Positions 17,721-30,433 of a stretch of 64,000 bases of DNA are shown piece after piece. Made by a program: the position numbers and the translations under genes. Position 1 is the stretch's first letter. Each line of letters begins with the position of its first letter. The notes beneath the pieces were generated by a model. The model searched no databases and had not been told where the DNA came from. It worked only from the letters and a program-made list of their open reading frames with translations. Source of the stretch: Gryllotalpicola protaetiae (GTDB lineage: Bacteria > Actinomycetota > Actinomycetes > Actinomycetales > Microbacteriaceae); NCBI RefSeq assembly GCF_003627055.1, contig NZ_CP032624.1, forward strand, positions 3,410,001-3,474,000, in the 5' to 3' direction.

Positions 17721-18611
17721 ATGATGACCGTCCAGGCAGACCCGTACGAGAAGTTCGCCGCCTATGCGCACCCCGAGCGGCTCGTCTCGAGCGAGTGGCT
17801 CGCCGCGCACCTCGGCGAACCCGGGCTGGTCGTCGTGGAATCCGACGAGGATGTGCTGTTGTACGAGACCGGCCACATCCCCGGCAGCGTCAAGATCGAT
17901 TGGCACACCGACCTCAACGACCCCGTTGTGCGCGACTACATCGACGGCGAGGGCTTCGCGCAGGTGCTCGGCTCCAAGGGCATCTCGCGCGACTCGACCG
18001 TCGTCATCTACGGCGACAAGAACAACTGGTGGGCGGCCTACGCATTGTGGGTGTTCACGCTGTTCGGCCACGAGGACGTGCGGCTCCTCGACGGCGGCCG
18101 TGACAAGTGGATCGCCGAGGGGCGCGAGGTGACGACGGAGCCTTCCGCCGTGGCATCCGTCGACTACCCGGTCGTCACCCGCGATGACTCGGCCGTGCGC
18201 GCCTTCAAGGACGACGTGCTCGCCCACCTCGGTGCCCGCCGCCCGCTGATCGACGTGCGCAGCTTCGAGGAGTACACGGGCGAGCGCACCGAGATCCCCG
18301 GCTATCCGACGGAGGGCGCTCTGCGGGCCGGGCACATCCCGTCGGCGGCATCCGTGCCGTGGGCGAAGGCAGCCGCCGCGGACGCGACCTTCAGGACCCG
18401 CGCGGAGCTGGAAGAGGTGTACCTCGGCGGCGCTGGCCTGAAGCCCGGCGACGACGTCATCGCGTACTGCCGCATCGGCGAGCGATCGAGCCACACCTGG
18501 TTCGTGCTCACGCACCTGCTGGGCTTCGAGAACGTGAAGAACTACGACGGCTCGTGGACCGAGTGGGGTTCGGCCGTGCGCGTGCCGATCAAGCAGGGTG
18601 CGGATGCCTGA
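17721..18611 (+). CDS. sseA: thiosulfate/3-mercaptopyruvate sulfurtransferase
   Basis: This 296-aa tandem rhodanese moves sulfane sulfur from thiosulfate or mercaptopyruvate to an acceptor. It has an inactive N-terminal rhodanese domain and a C-terminal one with the persulfide-forming Cys250 in [10 protein letters not shown], the thiosulfate-type loop. The CRIGE start separates it from the CGSGVTA loop typical of mercaptopyruvate enzymes. GAGGAG precedes the ATG. Its 3' end overlaps sufE by 8 nt, so the two are likely made together to supply sulfur for Fe-S assembly or related pathways. Confidence 0.92.
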   Translation: MMTVQADPYEKFAAYAHPERLVSSEWLAAHLGEPGLVVVESDEDVLLYETGHIPGSVKIDWHTDLNDPVVRDYIDGEGFAQVLGSKGISRDSTVVIYGDKNNWWAAYALWVFTLFGHEDVRLLDGGRDKWIAEGREVTTEPSAVASVDYPVVTRDDSAVRAFKDDVLAHLGARRPLIDVRSFEEYTGERTEIPGYPTEGALRAGHIPSAASVPWAKAAAADATFRTRAELEEVYLGGAGLKPGDDVIAYCRIGERSSHTWFVLTHLLGFENVKNYDGSWTEWGSAVRVPIKQGADA

Positions 18612-19032
18612 CGCGCTCGCGGAGATCAGGGACGAGTTCCTCGCGCTGACGCAGAGCGAGCGGCTTCAGCTGCTGCTCGAGTTCTCGAACGAGCTGCCGG
18701 AGCTGCCGGAGCGGTACCAGGACCACCCCGACCTGTTCGAGCGCGTCGCCGAGTGCCAGAGCCCGGTGTTCCTGTTCGTCGAGGTCGACGATGAGGACGT
18801 GGTGCATCTGTTCGTCACCGCGCCGAAGGAGTCGCCGACGACGCGCGGCTTCGCGTCGATCCTGGTGCAGGGGCTCGCCGGGCTCACGGCAGACGAGGTG
18901 CTGGCCGTGCCGGACGACTACCCGCAGACGCTCGGGCTCACCCAGGCGGTGTCGCCGCTGCGGCTGCGTGGCATGGGCGCGCTGCTGGGGCGCGCGAAGC
19001 ACCAGGTGACCGTCAAACGCCGGGCGGCGTAG
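18604..19032 (+). CDS. sufE: SufE-family sulfur acceptor protein
   Basis: This 142-aa protein matches the SufE/CsdE fold: an N-terminal helix ([13 protein letters not shown]), then [30 protein letters not shown]. The Cys in this stretch (AECQSP) is the expected persulfide acceptor, as in SufE. The ATG at 18604 is preferred over a GTG six nt earlier. It overlaps the end of sseA by 8 nt and its own 3' end overlaps the convergent hydrolase by 20 nt. It likely takes sulfur from a desulfurase or the adjacent sulfurtransferase. Confidence 0.88.
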   Translation: MPDALAEIRDEFLALTQSERLQLLLEFSNELPELPERYQDHPDLFERVAECQSPVFLFVEVDDEDVVHLFVTAPKESPTTRGFASILVQGLAGLTADEVLAVPDDYPQTLGLTQAVSPLRLRGMGALLGRAKHQVTVKRRAA

Positions 19033-20221
19033 GCGTCCCGTCTCCGACGTCGAGCTGGTCGAGCCACCTGCTGATCGCCTTCGTCCACTTCTTCGGGTCG
19101 AAGTTCCATAGCTTCGTGTGGCGCGCGCGTGTGAACCGCACGAACGTCACGATGTCGGGGCGCCTGGCTGCGAGGGCTCGCGAGGCGTACGCGGGCACGT
19201 AGCCGTCGTCATCGCTGTGCAGCAGCAGGATCGGCGTGCTCAGCACATCGGCACGCTGCACGAAGTCGAGCTCCGGCAGGCCGATCGGCGCGGCGGCGCC
19301 CGTCAGGTGGCCGCCCCACGGCGCGTCGAGGATCTTGAGAGCGCTCTCGGTGATCGGGTCCGGCACGTGCAGCTCGCCCGCCTGGTAGCGCAGCGTGTCG
19401 ACCCAGTCGATCACCGGCGAGTCGAGCACCACCCCGCGGATCAGCTCGGAGTGCGGCGACCGGGTGACGGCCTGCAGCGCGATCGCACCGCCCATCGACC
19501 AGCCCATGATCACGATGTCGGTGGCGCCGTGGTCGACGGCGTACTCGATCGCTGCCTCGACGTCGCGCCACTCCGTCGAGCCGAGGCCGTATCGGCCATC
19601 GTCGCTGCGCGGGCCGTCGCCGTCGTTGCGGTAGGAGATGACGAGGCTCGTCCAGCCGTGCTCGCGGAAGGTCGGCACGGCGCGCAGGCACTCCTGCCGC
19701 TGCGTTCCGCGACCGTGCACATGGATCGCCCACTTCCCGCTGCGCACGCCGTCGTCGCCTTTCGGCGCATTGAAGCGCCAGGCGGGCGCCACTCCCCCGT
19801 CGGTGTCGATGCCGATCGATTTCACCGGCACGCCGAGCTCCTCCGGCCGCACATACCACCAGCCGCTGATGCGCCCGCGCTTCGCCCGCGTCAGGTCGCC
19901 GAAGCTGACGCGCTCGACGCGGCGTGTCACCGAGACGCCGCTGCGCGAGAGGATCGGACCGAGGCGCGCGTGCCCCGCGTCGTGGTCGAACCAGAAGCTG
20001 TAGTCGCCGCGCAGCAGGGACTCCGGTGTCGGCGAGAGGGTGATGACGGACGCGTCGGGTGCCACAGCTCGGACGATGACGTCCTCGTCGCGGCGCCGCG
20101 GCGGCGTCAGCACCTTGCGCGCGATGAGCACCGACGACGCGGCGGCCACGACCGCGAAGGTCGCGGCCCCGACTGCGCCGAACACCAGCGGATAACCGAC
20201 GCGCCTGCGCCAACCGGCCAT
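19013..20221 (-). CDS. membrane-anchored alpha/beta hydrolase
   Basis: This 402-aa protein has an N-terminal transmembrane helix (about residues 8-32, after a basic GWRRR) and a serine hydrolase domain facing outward or membrane-associated. The nucleophile elbow is GWSMGG, the acid is in LLLHSDDDGYVP and the His in ARHTKLW. This gives a full Ser-Asp-His triad. An N-terminal region of about 120 residues before the hydrolase core is unassigned. The substrate is unknown. A longer frame upstream of 20221 is non-protein-like and overlaps the DUF3000 gene, so it is not used. The 3' end overlaps sufE by 20 nt. Confidence 0.82.
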   Translation of the reverse strand: MAGWRRRVGYPLVFGAVGAATFAVVAAASSVLIARKVLTPPRRRDEDVIVRAVAPDASVITLSPTPESLLRGDYSFWFDHDAGHARLGPILSRSGVSVTRRVERVSFGDLTRAKRGRISGWWYVRPEELGVPVKSIGIDTDGGVAPAWRFNAPKGDDGVRSGKWAIHVHGRGTQRQECLRAVPTFREHGWTSLVISYRNDGDGPRSDDGRYGLGSTEWRDVEAAIEYAVDHGATDIVIMGWSMGGAIALQAVTRSPHSELIRGVVLDSPVIDWVDTLRYQAGELHVPDPITESALKILDAPWGGHLTGAAAPIGLPELDFVQRADVLSTPILLLHSDDDGYVPAYASRALAARRPDIVTFVRFTRARHTKLWNFDPKKWTKAISRWLDQLDVGDGTPTPPGV

Positions 20222-20272
20222 GTCGACCCCCTTCGCGCGGCGTGCCTGATCGCGCACCCTCACCTTGAACCC

Positions 20273-20278
20273 TAATGT
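20273..20278 (+). promoter_or_regulatory. -10 box of leaderless DUF3000 gene
   Basis: TAATGT is followed by 7 nt and GTG at 20286. This supports the GTG as the true start rather than the in-frame TTG at 20265, which lies inside the promoter. Confidence 0.4.
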
Positions 20279-20285
20279 TCTTGCT

Positions 20286-20888
20286 GTGTCGTCCACACCG
20301 TCCGGGCGCGGGGCCTCGCCTGAGTTCACCGCCGCGTTGGATTCCATCAAGCAGGCTGTCATCCGGCCTGATCTGCGCCTCACGCCGATCAGCGCCCCCG
20401 GACAGCTCGCTCCGGAGTCGTTCGCGCTTGCCGCTGACGTGACGCCCGAGCGGCACGGCGTCGACTCCGAGCTCGGCACCGGGCGGTTCGTGCTGCTCCA
20501 CGACCCGGAGGGCTCCGAGGAATGGGGCGGGAATTTCCGGGTCGTGTGCTTCGCGCAGGCGCCACTCGAGACCGACATCGGCCTCGACCCGTTCCTCGCG
20601 GACGTGACGTGGTCGTGGTTGGTGGACGCCCTCGAGAGCCGGCATACCGGGTACCACTCGGCCTCCGGCACCGCGACCAAGATCATCTCGACCGGCTTCG
20701 GCCAGCTCGCGAAGCAGGGCGACGGCGCCCAGATCGAGCTGCGCGCCTCGTGGACCCCGACTGACTTCGACCTCGCCTCCCACGTCGAGGCATGGGGCGA
20801 TCTGGTGTGCATGCTGGCCGGAATCCCCCCGACGGCGGAGGGTGTGAGCGTACTCTCACTGAGGAGACCCAAGAGCAAGCGTGCCTGA
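20286..20888 (+). CDS. DUF3000 family protein
   Basis: This 200-aa actinobacterial conserved protein is recognised by the SPEFTAALDSIKQA start, a proline-rich APGQLAPES segment and the central EEWGGNFRVVCFAQAPLE. Its function is unknown. It lies immediately before RNase D with an 8-nt overlap, as in M. tuberculosis (Rv2680-Rv2681), so the pair is conserved and co-translated. The GTG at 20286 is chosen on promoter spacing; a TTG at 20265 would add seven residues. Confidence 0.85.
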   Translation: MSSTPSGRGASPEFTAALDSIKQAVIRPDLRLTPISAPGQLAPESFALAADVTPERHGVDSELGTGRFVLLHDPEGSEEWGGNFRVVCFAQAPLETDIGLDPFLADVTWSWLVDALESRHTGYHSASGTATKIISTGFGQLAKQGDGAQIELRASWTPTDFDLASHVEAWGDLVCMLAGIPPTAEGVSVLSLRRPKSKRA

Positions 20889-22125
20889 TACGAAAGCCAC
20901 TGTGACGAACAACGCCGTCGAGTATTCGGTGACCGCCACCGCCGCCGATTACGAGGCCGCGGTGGCGGCCCTTGCAGGCGGGCACGGGCCCGTCGCGGTC
21001 GATGCGGAGAGGGCGAGCGGATTCCGGTACTCGCAGCGCGCGTATCTGATTCAGGTCTTCCGCAGGGGTTCCGGGGTCTTCCTGTTCGACCCCGTGGCGC
21101 TCGAGCCCGAGGTCGGCCACGACCTCACCGCTCTGCAGGAGGCGATCGTCGGCGCGGAGTGGGTGCTGCACGCGGCCAGCCAGGATCTCGCCTGTCTGCG
21201 CGACGTCGGCCTCGACCCTGTCGAGATCTTCGACACCGAGCTGGCCGCGCGCCTGCTCGGGCTGCCGCGCGTCGGGCTCGGCCCGCTCACCGAGAGCCTG
21301 CTCGGCATCCACCTGGCCAAGGAGCATTCGGCCGCCGACTGGTCGACCCGCCCGCTCCCCCAGTCCTGGCTGACCTATGCGGCTCTCGATGTCGAGCTGC
21401 TGGTGGATCTGCGCGACGAGGTCGAGAAGCTGCTCGAGGAGAGTCACAAGACCGAGATCGCCAGGCAGGAGTTCCACGGAGAGCTGGTGAAAGAGGCGAA
21501 GGCGCCCCGCGCCGAGCCGTGGCGACGGCTGTCAGGCATCCATGCGGTGCGCGGTGTGCGCAATCTCGCCGTCGCCCGCGAGCTCTGGATCGCACGCGAT
21601 GAGCTGGCAAGGGAGAAGGACTCCGCACCGGGGCGGCTGGTGCCCGATGCCGCCCTGACGGCCGTCGCGAAGGCGATGCCCGCATCGAAACGGGAGCTCG
21701 CCGACCTCAAGGAGTTCACGGGGCGCGCAAGCCGCAGCGCGCTCGACCGGTGGTGGAACGCCGTCGAGCTCGGCCGCACGACGGACGACCTGCCGGTGTC
21801 TCGGCCATCGGGCGACCACGTGCCGCCCGTGCGCGCGTGGGCCGACCGCAATCCCGAGGCGGATGCCCGGTATCGCCTCGCGCGCGAGCGCGTGGTCGCC
21901 TACGCGGACGAGCACGAGATCCCGGTCGAGAACGTTCTGACGCCCGAGCTGCTGCGCCGCGCCGCATGGGAGCCGCCGGCCGACATCGATGCGCGGTCCA
22001 TCGGCGAGCAGCTCGCCGCAGGGGGCGCGCGCCCCTGGCAGATCGAAGCCACGGCGTCGCTCATCGCCGCCGCCTTTGTGGAGGCCGAACAGCCTGCGGC
22101 AGAGGATGAAGAGAGCGCTTCGTAG
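20881..22125 (+). CDS. rnd: ribonuclease D-like 3'-5' exonuclease with HRDC domain
   Basis: This 414-aa protein has a DEDD exonuclease domain (about residues 20-200) and a C-terminal HRDC domain (about 215-300). Exo I is DAERASGF (Asp and Glu), Exo II is LHAASQDLACL (Asp) and Exo III is TYAALDVELL (Tyr and Asp), i.e. DEDDy. It should trim the 3' ends of tRNA and other stable RNAs using two metal ions. The GTG start overlaps the DUF3000 stop by 8 nt. A weak TAGGAT box downstream belongs to fadA. Confidence 0.93.
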   Translation: MPDTKATVTNNAVEYSVTATAADYEAAVAALAGGHGPVAVDAERASGFRYSQRAYLIQVFRRGSGVFLFDPVALEPEVGHDLTALQEAIVGAEWVLHAASQDLACLRDVGLDPVEIFDTELAARLLGLPRVGLGPLTESLLGIHLAKEHSAADWSTRPLPQSWLTYAALDVELLVDLRDEVEKLLEESHKTEIARQEFHGELVKEAKAPRAEPWRRLSGIHAVRGVRNLAVARELWIARDELAREKDSAPGRLVPDAALTAVAKAMPASKRELADLKEFTGRASRSALDRWWNAVELGRTTDDLPVSRPSGDHVPPVRAWADRNPEADARYRLARERVVAYADEHEIPVENVLTPELLRRAAWEPPADIDARSIGEQLAAGGARPWQIEATASLIAAAFVEAEQPAAEDEESAS

Positions 22126-22202
22126 GTTCCGACAGTCCATTCGGCCCGCGGCGCACCCGGATTCCTAGGATCGATGAGAATCCACGAACTTGGAAAGGCA
22201 GT

Positions 22203-23399
22203 GTGGCCATGACAGCCGAGGTGTATTTCGTCGACGGCGCCAGGACCCCCTTCGGGCGGGCGGGCGAGAAGGGGATGTACTGGGGAACCCGCGCAGACGA
22301 CCTTGTGGTGAAGGCGACAGTCGGCCTGCTTGAGCGCAACCCGAACCTCCCGAAGGACGCCATCGACGACGTCGCCATCGCGGCGACCACCCAGCAGGGC
22401 GACCAGGGCCTGACTCTCGGCCGCACGGCGGCGATCCTCGCCGGCCTGCCGAAGTCGGTTCCCGGCTTCGCCATCGACCGCATGTGCGCGGGCGGCATGA
22501 CCAGCGTCACCACGATGGCGTCGGCCATCGGCTTCGGCGCGTACGACGTGGCCCTCGCCGGCGGCGTCGAGCACATGGGGCGCCACCCGATGGGCCTCGA
22601 CGCGGACCCGAACCCGCGCTTTCTGACCGAGAAGATGGTCGCGCAGGACGCACTCTTCATGGGCAACACCGCCGAGCGCATCCACGACCGGTTCCCGTCG
22701 CTGACCAAGGAGCGCAGCGACTTCTACGGCATGCGCAGCCAGCAGAAGGTCGAGGCCGCGTACCAGGCAGGCAAGATCCAGCCGGACCTTGTGTCGGTCG
22801 CCATCCAGAGCACCGCCGGCTGGGGCCTCGCCACCGAGGACGAAGGCCGCCGCCCCGCCACCACGATGGAGGGCCTCGCCACTCTCAAGACTCCGTTCCG
22901 CCCGCACGGCCGGGTCACCGCGGGCAACTCCTCCCCGCTCACCGACGGAGCGACCATGTCGCTCATCGCGAGCGGCGAGGCTGTCGAGAAGTACGGCCTC
23001 ACCCCGAAGATGCGCCTCGTCAACTTCGCGTTCGCAGGCGTCGAGCCTGAGGTGATGGGTCTCGGCCCGGTGCCGAGCACCGAGAAGGCGCTGCGCAAGG
23101 CGGGGCTCGCCATCGACGACATCGGCCTCTTCGAGCTGAACGAGGCCTTCAGCGTGCAGGTGCTCTCGTTCCTCGACCACTTCGGCATCGACGACGACGA
23201 CCCGCGCGTCAACCTGTGGGGCGGCGCCATCGCGATCGGGCACCCGCTCGCAGCATCCGGCCCCCGTCTCATGATGCAGCTCGCGCGCCAGTTCGCCGAG
23301 CACCCCGAGGTGCGCTACGGCCTGACGGCCATGTGCGTGGGCCTCGGCCAGGGCGGCTCGGTCATCTGGGAGAACCCGAATTGGAACGGAAAGGCATAA
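22203..23399 (+). CDS. fadA: acetyl-CoA acyltransferase (thiolase)
   Basis: This 398-aa thiolase cleaves 3-ketoacyl-CoA in fatty acid beta-oxidation. The nucleophile Cys95 sits in DRMCAGGMTS, the His in NLWGGAIAIGHPLAASGPRL, and the second Cys in AMCVGLGQGG. The GTG at 22203 is chosen because GGAAAGG lies 5-6 nt upstream; an ATG at 22209 is the alternative. A TAGGAT box at 22166-22171 is a possible -10 promoter element. Six nt separate it from the multifunctional FadB, with which it forms the beta-oxidation trifunctional complex. Confidence 0.95.
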   Translation: MAMTAEVYFVDGARTPFGRAGEKGMYWGTRADDLVVKATVGLLERNPNLPKDAIDDVAIAATTQQGDQGLTLGRTAAILAGLPKSVPGFAIDRMCAGGMTSVTTMASAIGFGAYDVALAGGVEHMGRHPMGLDADPNPRFLTEKMVAQDALFMGNTAERIHDRFPSLTKERSDFYGMRSQQKVEAAYQAGKIQPDLVSVAIQSTAGWGLATEDEGRRPATTMEGLATLKTPFRPHGRVTAGNSSPLTDGATMSLIASGEAVEKYGLTPKMRLVNFAFAGVEPEVMGLGPVPSTEKALRKAGLAIDDIGLFELNEAFSVQVLSFLDHFGIDDDDPRVNLWGGAIAIGHPLAASGPRLMMQLARQFAEHPEVRYGLTAMCVGLGQGGSVIWENPNWNGKA

Positions 23400-23405
23400 G
23401 TCGCG

Positions 23406-25583
23406 ATGACTGACTACTCGAAGATCGACTTCTCGCCCCTGCTGCAGTTCAGCGATGACGAGGTCGTCACCCATTCGTTCGTCAAGGACGTCGCGCTGCC
23501 GAGCGGCAAGAGGCTCGCGCTGATCACCCTCGACAACGGCCGCGATCACACCCGACCCTCGACGCTCGGGCCGGCCACCCTGATCGAGCTCTCCGGCGTG
23601 CTCGACGAGCTCACGAAGCGCGCGGCCGCCGGTGAGATCGACGCGGTCGGCATCACCGGCAAGCCGTTCATCCTCGCGGCGGGCGCAGACCTCAGCAAGG
23701 TGACCGAGATCCCCAGCCGCGACGCGGCGAAGCTGCTGGCTCAGCTCGGCCACGCCACCTACCTGAAGCTTGGCAAGCTGGGCGTGCCGTCGTTCGCGTT
23801 CGTGAACGGCCTCGCCCTCGGCGGCGGCGTCGAGATCCCGCTGAACTCGACGTATCGCACGGTGGACTCGTCGGCAGCGGCCATCGCGCTTCCCGAGGTC
23901 TTCCTCGGCATCATTCCCGGCTGGGGTGGCGCGACCCTGCTGCCGAACCTCATCGGCATCGAGAACGCCCTCAAGGTCGTGATCGAGAACCCGCTCAAGA
24001 TGAACCGCATGCTGAGCGCGAAGGATGCCTACGAGCTCGGCATCTTCGACGCGATGTTCGACCATGTGAACTACCTCGAGGACTCGCTGAAGTGGGCCGA
24101 CGGCGTGCTCGCCGGCTCGACGAAGGTCGAGCGCCCGAACCAGCCGGGGCGCATCGAGCGCACCGTCAAGTGGCCGGTCGCGATCAAGATCGCACGCGAC
24201 TCCCTCGAGAGCCGCATCGGCACGGTGCCGAAATCCCCCTACGTGGCGCTCGACTTGCTGTCGAAGGCGAAGGACGGCGACATCGAGGCGGGCTTCGCCC
24301 GCGAGGACGACGCGCTGGCCGATCTCATCTCGGGCGATCAGTTCGCGGCATCCATCTACGCATTCAACCTGGTGCAGCACCGGGCAAAGCGCCCCGTGGG
24401 CGCACCGGACAAGTCGCTGGCGAAGAAGGTCGGCAAGGTCGGCGTGATCGGCGCCGGCCTGATGGCGAGCCAGTTCGCGCTGCTCTTCCTGCGCCGCCTC
24501 GAGGTGCCGGTCGTCATCACCGACCTCGACCAGGAGCGCGTCGACAAGGGCCTCGCGTACATCCACGACGAGCTGCAGAAGCTGGCGGACAAGGGCCGGC
24601 TGAACCCCGATCAGCACAACAAGCTGAAGGGCCTCATCTCCGGCACGACCGACCGTTCGCAATACGCGGACTGCGACTGGGTCATCGAGGCCGTCTTCGA
24701 GGAGCTCTCTGTGAAGCAGGACGTCTTCGCTGAGTTCGAGAAGATCGTGTCGCCCGAGGCAGTGTTCGCGACGAACACCTCGTCGCTGTCGGTCGACGCG
24801 ATCGGTGCGAAGCTCGAGCACCCCGAGCGGCTCGTCGGCTTCCACTTCTTCAACCCGGTCGCGGTCATGCCGCTGATCGAGGTCGTCAAGGCTCCGCAGA
24901 CCGACGACACGACCGTCGCCACCGCGATGGCCGTCGCGAAGAACCTCAAGAAGAACGCGATCATCACGACCGACTCGACCGGGTTCGTCGTGAACCGCGT
25001 GCTCGCGAAGGTGCTCGGCGAGTCGATGCGCGCCGTCGACGACGGCACGCCGTTCAGTGTGGTCGACGAGGCGCTCGCGCCCCTCGGCCTGCCGATGCCC
25101 CCGTCGGTGCTGCTCGATCTGGTCGGGCTCAAGGTCGGCGCGCACGTGCTCGACACCCACCACGCCGCATGGCCGGACCGCTTCTACCGCTCCGAGAACC
25201 TGCACCGCGTCGCGGCTGCCGGCCAGCTGATCGAGAAGGATGCCAAGGGCAAGTCGAAGGGCGTCAGCAAGGAAGCCGAGCGCATCGTCAAGGCGAACCT
25301 CAACCCGGGCGCCACGCCGCACACGAAGGAGCAGGTGCTGCAGGCCGTGCAGGACGGCTTCACCGAAGAGGTGCACCGGATGCTGGAGGAGGGCGTCGTC
25401 TCGGCCCCTGAGGACATCGACCTCGCCCTCATCCTCGGCGCGGGCTTCCCGTTCCAGATGGGCGGTCTGACGCCGTACCTCGACCGCGTCGGCGCGAGCG
25501 AGCGGGTCTTCGGCGGCACGTTCCACGACCCGCGCATCGTGGGTGCGGAGACGCGCAGCCGCGAGGCGCAGCTGGTCGGCTAG
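23406..25583 (+). CDS. fadB: multifunctional enoyl-CoA hydratase/3-hydroxyacyl-CoA dehydrogenase
   Basis: This 725-aa fusion performs the hydration and NAD-dependent oxidation steps of beta-oxidation. The N-terminal crotonase domain (about 20-280) shows the oxyanion loop and Glu in LALGGGVEIPL and the second Glu in ALPEVFLGIIPGWGG. The dehydrogenase domain (about 345-640) has the Rossmann start VGVIGAGLMAS, the NTSS segment and the catalytic HFFNP. It is the alpha subunit to the thiolase encoded 6 nt upstream. It converges on dxs with 3 nt between the stop codons, leaving no space for a terminator. Confidence 0.95.
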   Translation: MTDYSKIDFSPLLQFSDDEVVTHSFVKDVALPSGKRLALITLDNGRDHTRPSTLGPATLIELSGVLDELTKRAAAGEIDAVGITGKPFILAAGADLSKVTEIPSRDAAKLLAQLGHATYLKLGKLGVPSFAFVNGLALGGGVEIPLNSTYRTVDSSAAAIALPEVFLGIIPGWGGATLLPNLIGIENALKVVIENPLKMNRMLSAKDAYELGIFDAMFDHVNYLEDSLKWADGVLAGSTKVERPNQPGRIERTVKWPVAIKIARDSLESRIGTVPKSPYVALDLLSKAKDGDIEAGFAREDDALADLISGDQFAASIYAFNLVQHRAKRPVGAPDKSLAKKVGKVGVIGAGLMASQFALLFLRRLEVPVVITDLDQERVDKGLAYIHDELQKLADKGRLNPDQHNKLKGLISGTTDRSQYADCDWVIEAVFEELSVKQDVFAEFEKIVSPEAVFATNTSSLSVDAIGAKLEHPERLVGFHFFNPVAVMPLIEVVKAPQTDDTTVATAMAVAKNLKKNAIITTDSTGFVVNRVLAKVLGESMRAVDDGTPFSVVDEALAPLGLPMPPSVLLDLVGLKVGAHVLDTHHAAWPDRFYRSENLHRVAAAGQLIEKDAKGKSKGVSKEAERIVKANLNPGATPHTKEQVLQAVQDGFTEEVHRMLEEGVVSAPEDIDLALILGAGFPFQMGGLTPYLDRVGASERVFGGTFHDPRIVGAETRSREAQLVG

Positions 25584-25586
25584 CGC

Positions 25587-27527
25587 TCAGCGGCGCTGCT
25601 GCAGTGCCCCGGTGTCCGTGTCTTCCGCAGCACGGGCCCGGGGCACCTTGCTGCCGAGCACCTGCGCGACGACGTCGCGGGCGATGCGCTGGGGGGTGAG
25701 CCCCGCATCCGCCAGGATCTGGTCGCGCGTCGCGTGCGCGATGAACTCATCGGGCAGGCCCAGCTCGTCGACGGCCGTGTCGATGCCGGCCGCTCGCAGA
25801 TCCTGCCGCAGACGCGTGCCGACTCCGCCGACGCGGATGCCGTCTTCGAGGCTGATCACGATGCGGTACTCGGCCGCGAGCTCGACGATGCTGCGCGGCA
25901 CGGGAACCACCCAGCGCGGGTCCACGACCGTCGCGCCGATGCCCTGAGCCTCCAGCAGCTCGGCCGATTGCAGCGCGAGGCGGGCGAACGGGCCGACGGC
26001 GACGAACAGCACGTCCTTCCGGTCGGACTCGCGCAGCACCTCGACGCCGTCGGCGAGGCGCCGCAGTGCCGGGATGTCCTCCCCCACGTTCCCCTTCGGG
26101 AACCGCACCACGGTGGGGCCGTCCTGCACGGCGACCGCCTCCGCCAGCTCTTCGCGCAAGCGAGCGGCGTCGCGGGGCGCGGCGAGGCGGATGCCGGGAA
26201 TGAGCTGCAGCAGCGCGAGATCCCACATGCCGTGATGACTCGGCCCGTCCGGCCCCGTGACGCCCGAGCTCGGCAGCACGAAGGTCACGCCGGCGCGATG
26301 CAGCGCGACGTCCATCAGCGCCTGGTCGAAGGCGCGGTTCATGAAGGTCGCGTAGAGCGCGACGACGGGATGCAGGCCGCCGAACGCGAGCCCGGCGGCA
26401 GAGGCGACGGCGTGCTGCTCGGCGATGCCGACGTCGTGCACGCGCTGGGGGTACTTCTCCGCAAGCTTGTGCAGGCCGACCGAGCGCTCCATCGCGGCGG
26501 TGATGCCGACGATCTTCGGGTCGCGCTCGGCGAGCTGAAGCAGCTCGTCGGCGAACACCGACGGCCACGACGGCGTGCTCGCCGCGGCGGCGAGCGGCAC
26601 GCCGGTCGACGGGTCGATCTGGCCGACGGCGTGGAACTGGTCGGCCTCGTCGTCGAGGGCGGGCTGGTAGCCGCGGCCCTTCTGCGTGATCGCGTGCACG
26701 ATGACGGGGGCACCGTAGTTCTTCGCCTGCCGCAGAGCCTCCTCCATCGCGGCCACGTCATGCCCGTTGATGGGCCCGATGTACTTGATGTCGAGGTTCG
26801 AGTAGAGCTGCTCGTTGCCGGTGACCCTCGACAGGAATCCGTGCATCGCACCGCGCATGCCGCTGTACAGCGCAGAGCCGGGCGTGCCGAGCCGGTCGGC
26901 CGCGCTGCGCGACTTGAGGTACAGGTCGCGGTAGGTCTTCTGCGTGCGCACGCCGTTGAGGAAGCGGGCCATGCCGCCGATCGTCGGGGCGTACGAGCGC
27001 CCGTTGTCGTTGACGACGATGACGAGGTTGCGGTCGTTGTCGTCGGTGATGTTGTTGAGCGCCTCCCACGTCATGCCGCCCGTCAGGGCGCCGTCGCCGA
27101 CGACGGCGATCACGTGGCGGCCCGTCTGCCCGGTCACGGTGAAGGCGCGGCTGATCCCGTCCGCCCACGAGAGCGAGCTGGAGGCGTGCGAGGACTCGAC
27201 GATGTCGTGAACGGATTCCGCACGCTGCGGGTAGCCGGCCAGCCCGCCGCGCTGGCGCAGGTGGCTGAAGTCGCGCCGACCCGTCAGCAGCTTGTGCACG
27301 TACGCCTGGTGACCCGTGTCGAAGACGATCGGGTCCTTCGGGCTCTCGAAGACACGGTGGATCGCGATCGTGAGCTCGACGACGCCGAGGTTGGGGCCCA
27401 GGTGGCCGCCCGTCTTCGAGACGTTCTCGATCAGGAACTCTCGGACCTCGGCTGCCAGCTGCACAAGCTCCGCGTCCGACAGGCGATCGAGGTCGCGCGG
27501 GCTGCGGATCTGGTCGAGAAGAGACAT
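25587..27527 (-). CDS. dxs: 1-deoxy-D-xylulose-5-phosphate synthase
   Basis: This 646-aa thiamine-diphosphate enzyme condenses pyruvate and glyceraldehyde-3-phosphate in the first step of the MEP isoprenoid pathway. The ThDP motif is GDGALTGGMTWEALNN; the catalytic Glu lies in DVGIAEQHAVA; the C-terminal transketolase domain follows. The ATG at 27527 matches the family start MSLLDQIRSPRDL. It is downstream of acnA on the same strand with a 64-nt gap. This neighbourhood (dxs near rnd and DUF3000) is conserved in actinobacteria. Confidence 0.97.
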   Translation of the reverse strand: MSLLDQIRSPRDLDRLSDAELVQLAAEVREFLIENVSKTGGHLGPNLGVVELTIAIHRVFESPKDPIVFDTGHQAYVHKLLTGRRDFSHLRQRGGLAGYPQRAESVHDIVESSHASSSLSWADGISRAFTVTGQTGRHVIAVVGDGALTGGMTWEALNNITDDNDRNLVIVVNDNGRSYAPTIGGMARFLNGVRTQKTYRDLYLKSRSAADRLGTPGSALYSGMRGAMHGFLSRVTGNEQLYSNLDIKYIGPINGHDVAAMEEALRQAKNYGAPVIVHAITQKGRGYQPALDDEADQFHAVGQIDPSTGVPLAAAASTPSWPSVFADELLQLAERDPKIVGITAAMERSVGLHKLAEKYPQRVHDVGIAEQHAVASAAGLAFGGLHPVVALYATFMNRAFDQALMDVALHRAGVTFVLPSSGVTGPDGPSHHGMWDLALLQLIPGIRLAAPRDAARLREELAEAVAVQDGPTVVRFPKGNVGEDIPALRRLADGVEVLRESDRKDVLFVAVGPFARLALQSAELLEAQGIGATVVDPRWVVPVPRSIVELAAEYRIVISLEDGIRVGGVGTRLRQDLRAAGIDTAVDELGLPDEFIAHATRDQILADAGLTPQRIARDVVAQVLGSKVPRARAAEDTDTGALQQRR

Positions 27528-27591
27528 CGTAAGAAAGGTTACGCCGCGGTACCTGCACTCATGGTGCGGTACCGCGGCGCTGACCCGTGTG

Positions 27592-30402
<2,811 letters not shown>

Positions 30403-30433
30403 GGGGTCGGCCTCCTTGGCGTTCCGATGGAAT

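Noticed and set aside
21900-25526. Very long open frame on the minus strand opposite rnd, fadA and fadB (about 1200 codons)
   Set aside because: High GC keeps the antisense frame open. The translation is Arg/Glu/His-rich without motifs, and the plus strand carries full, recognisable enzymes.
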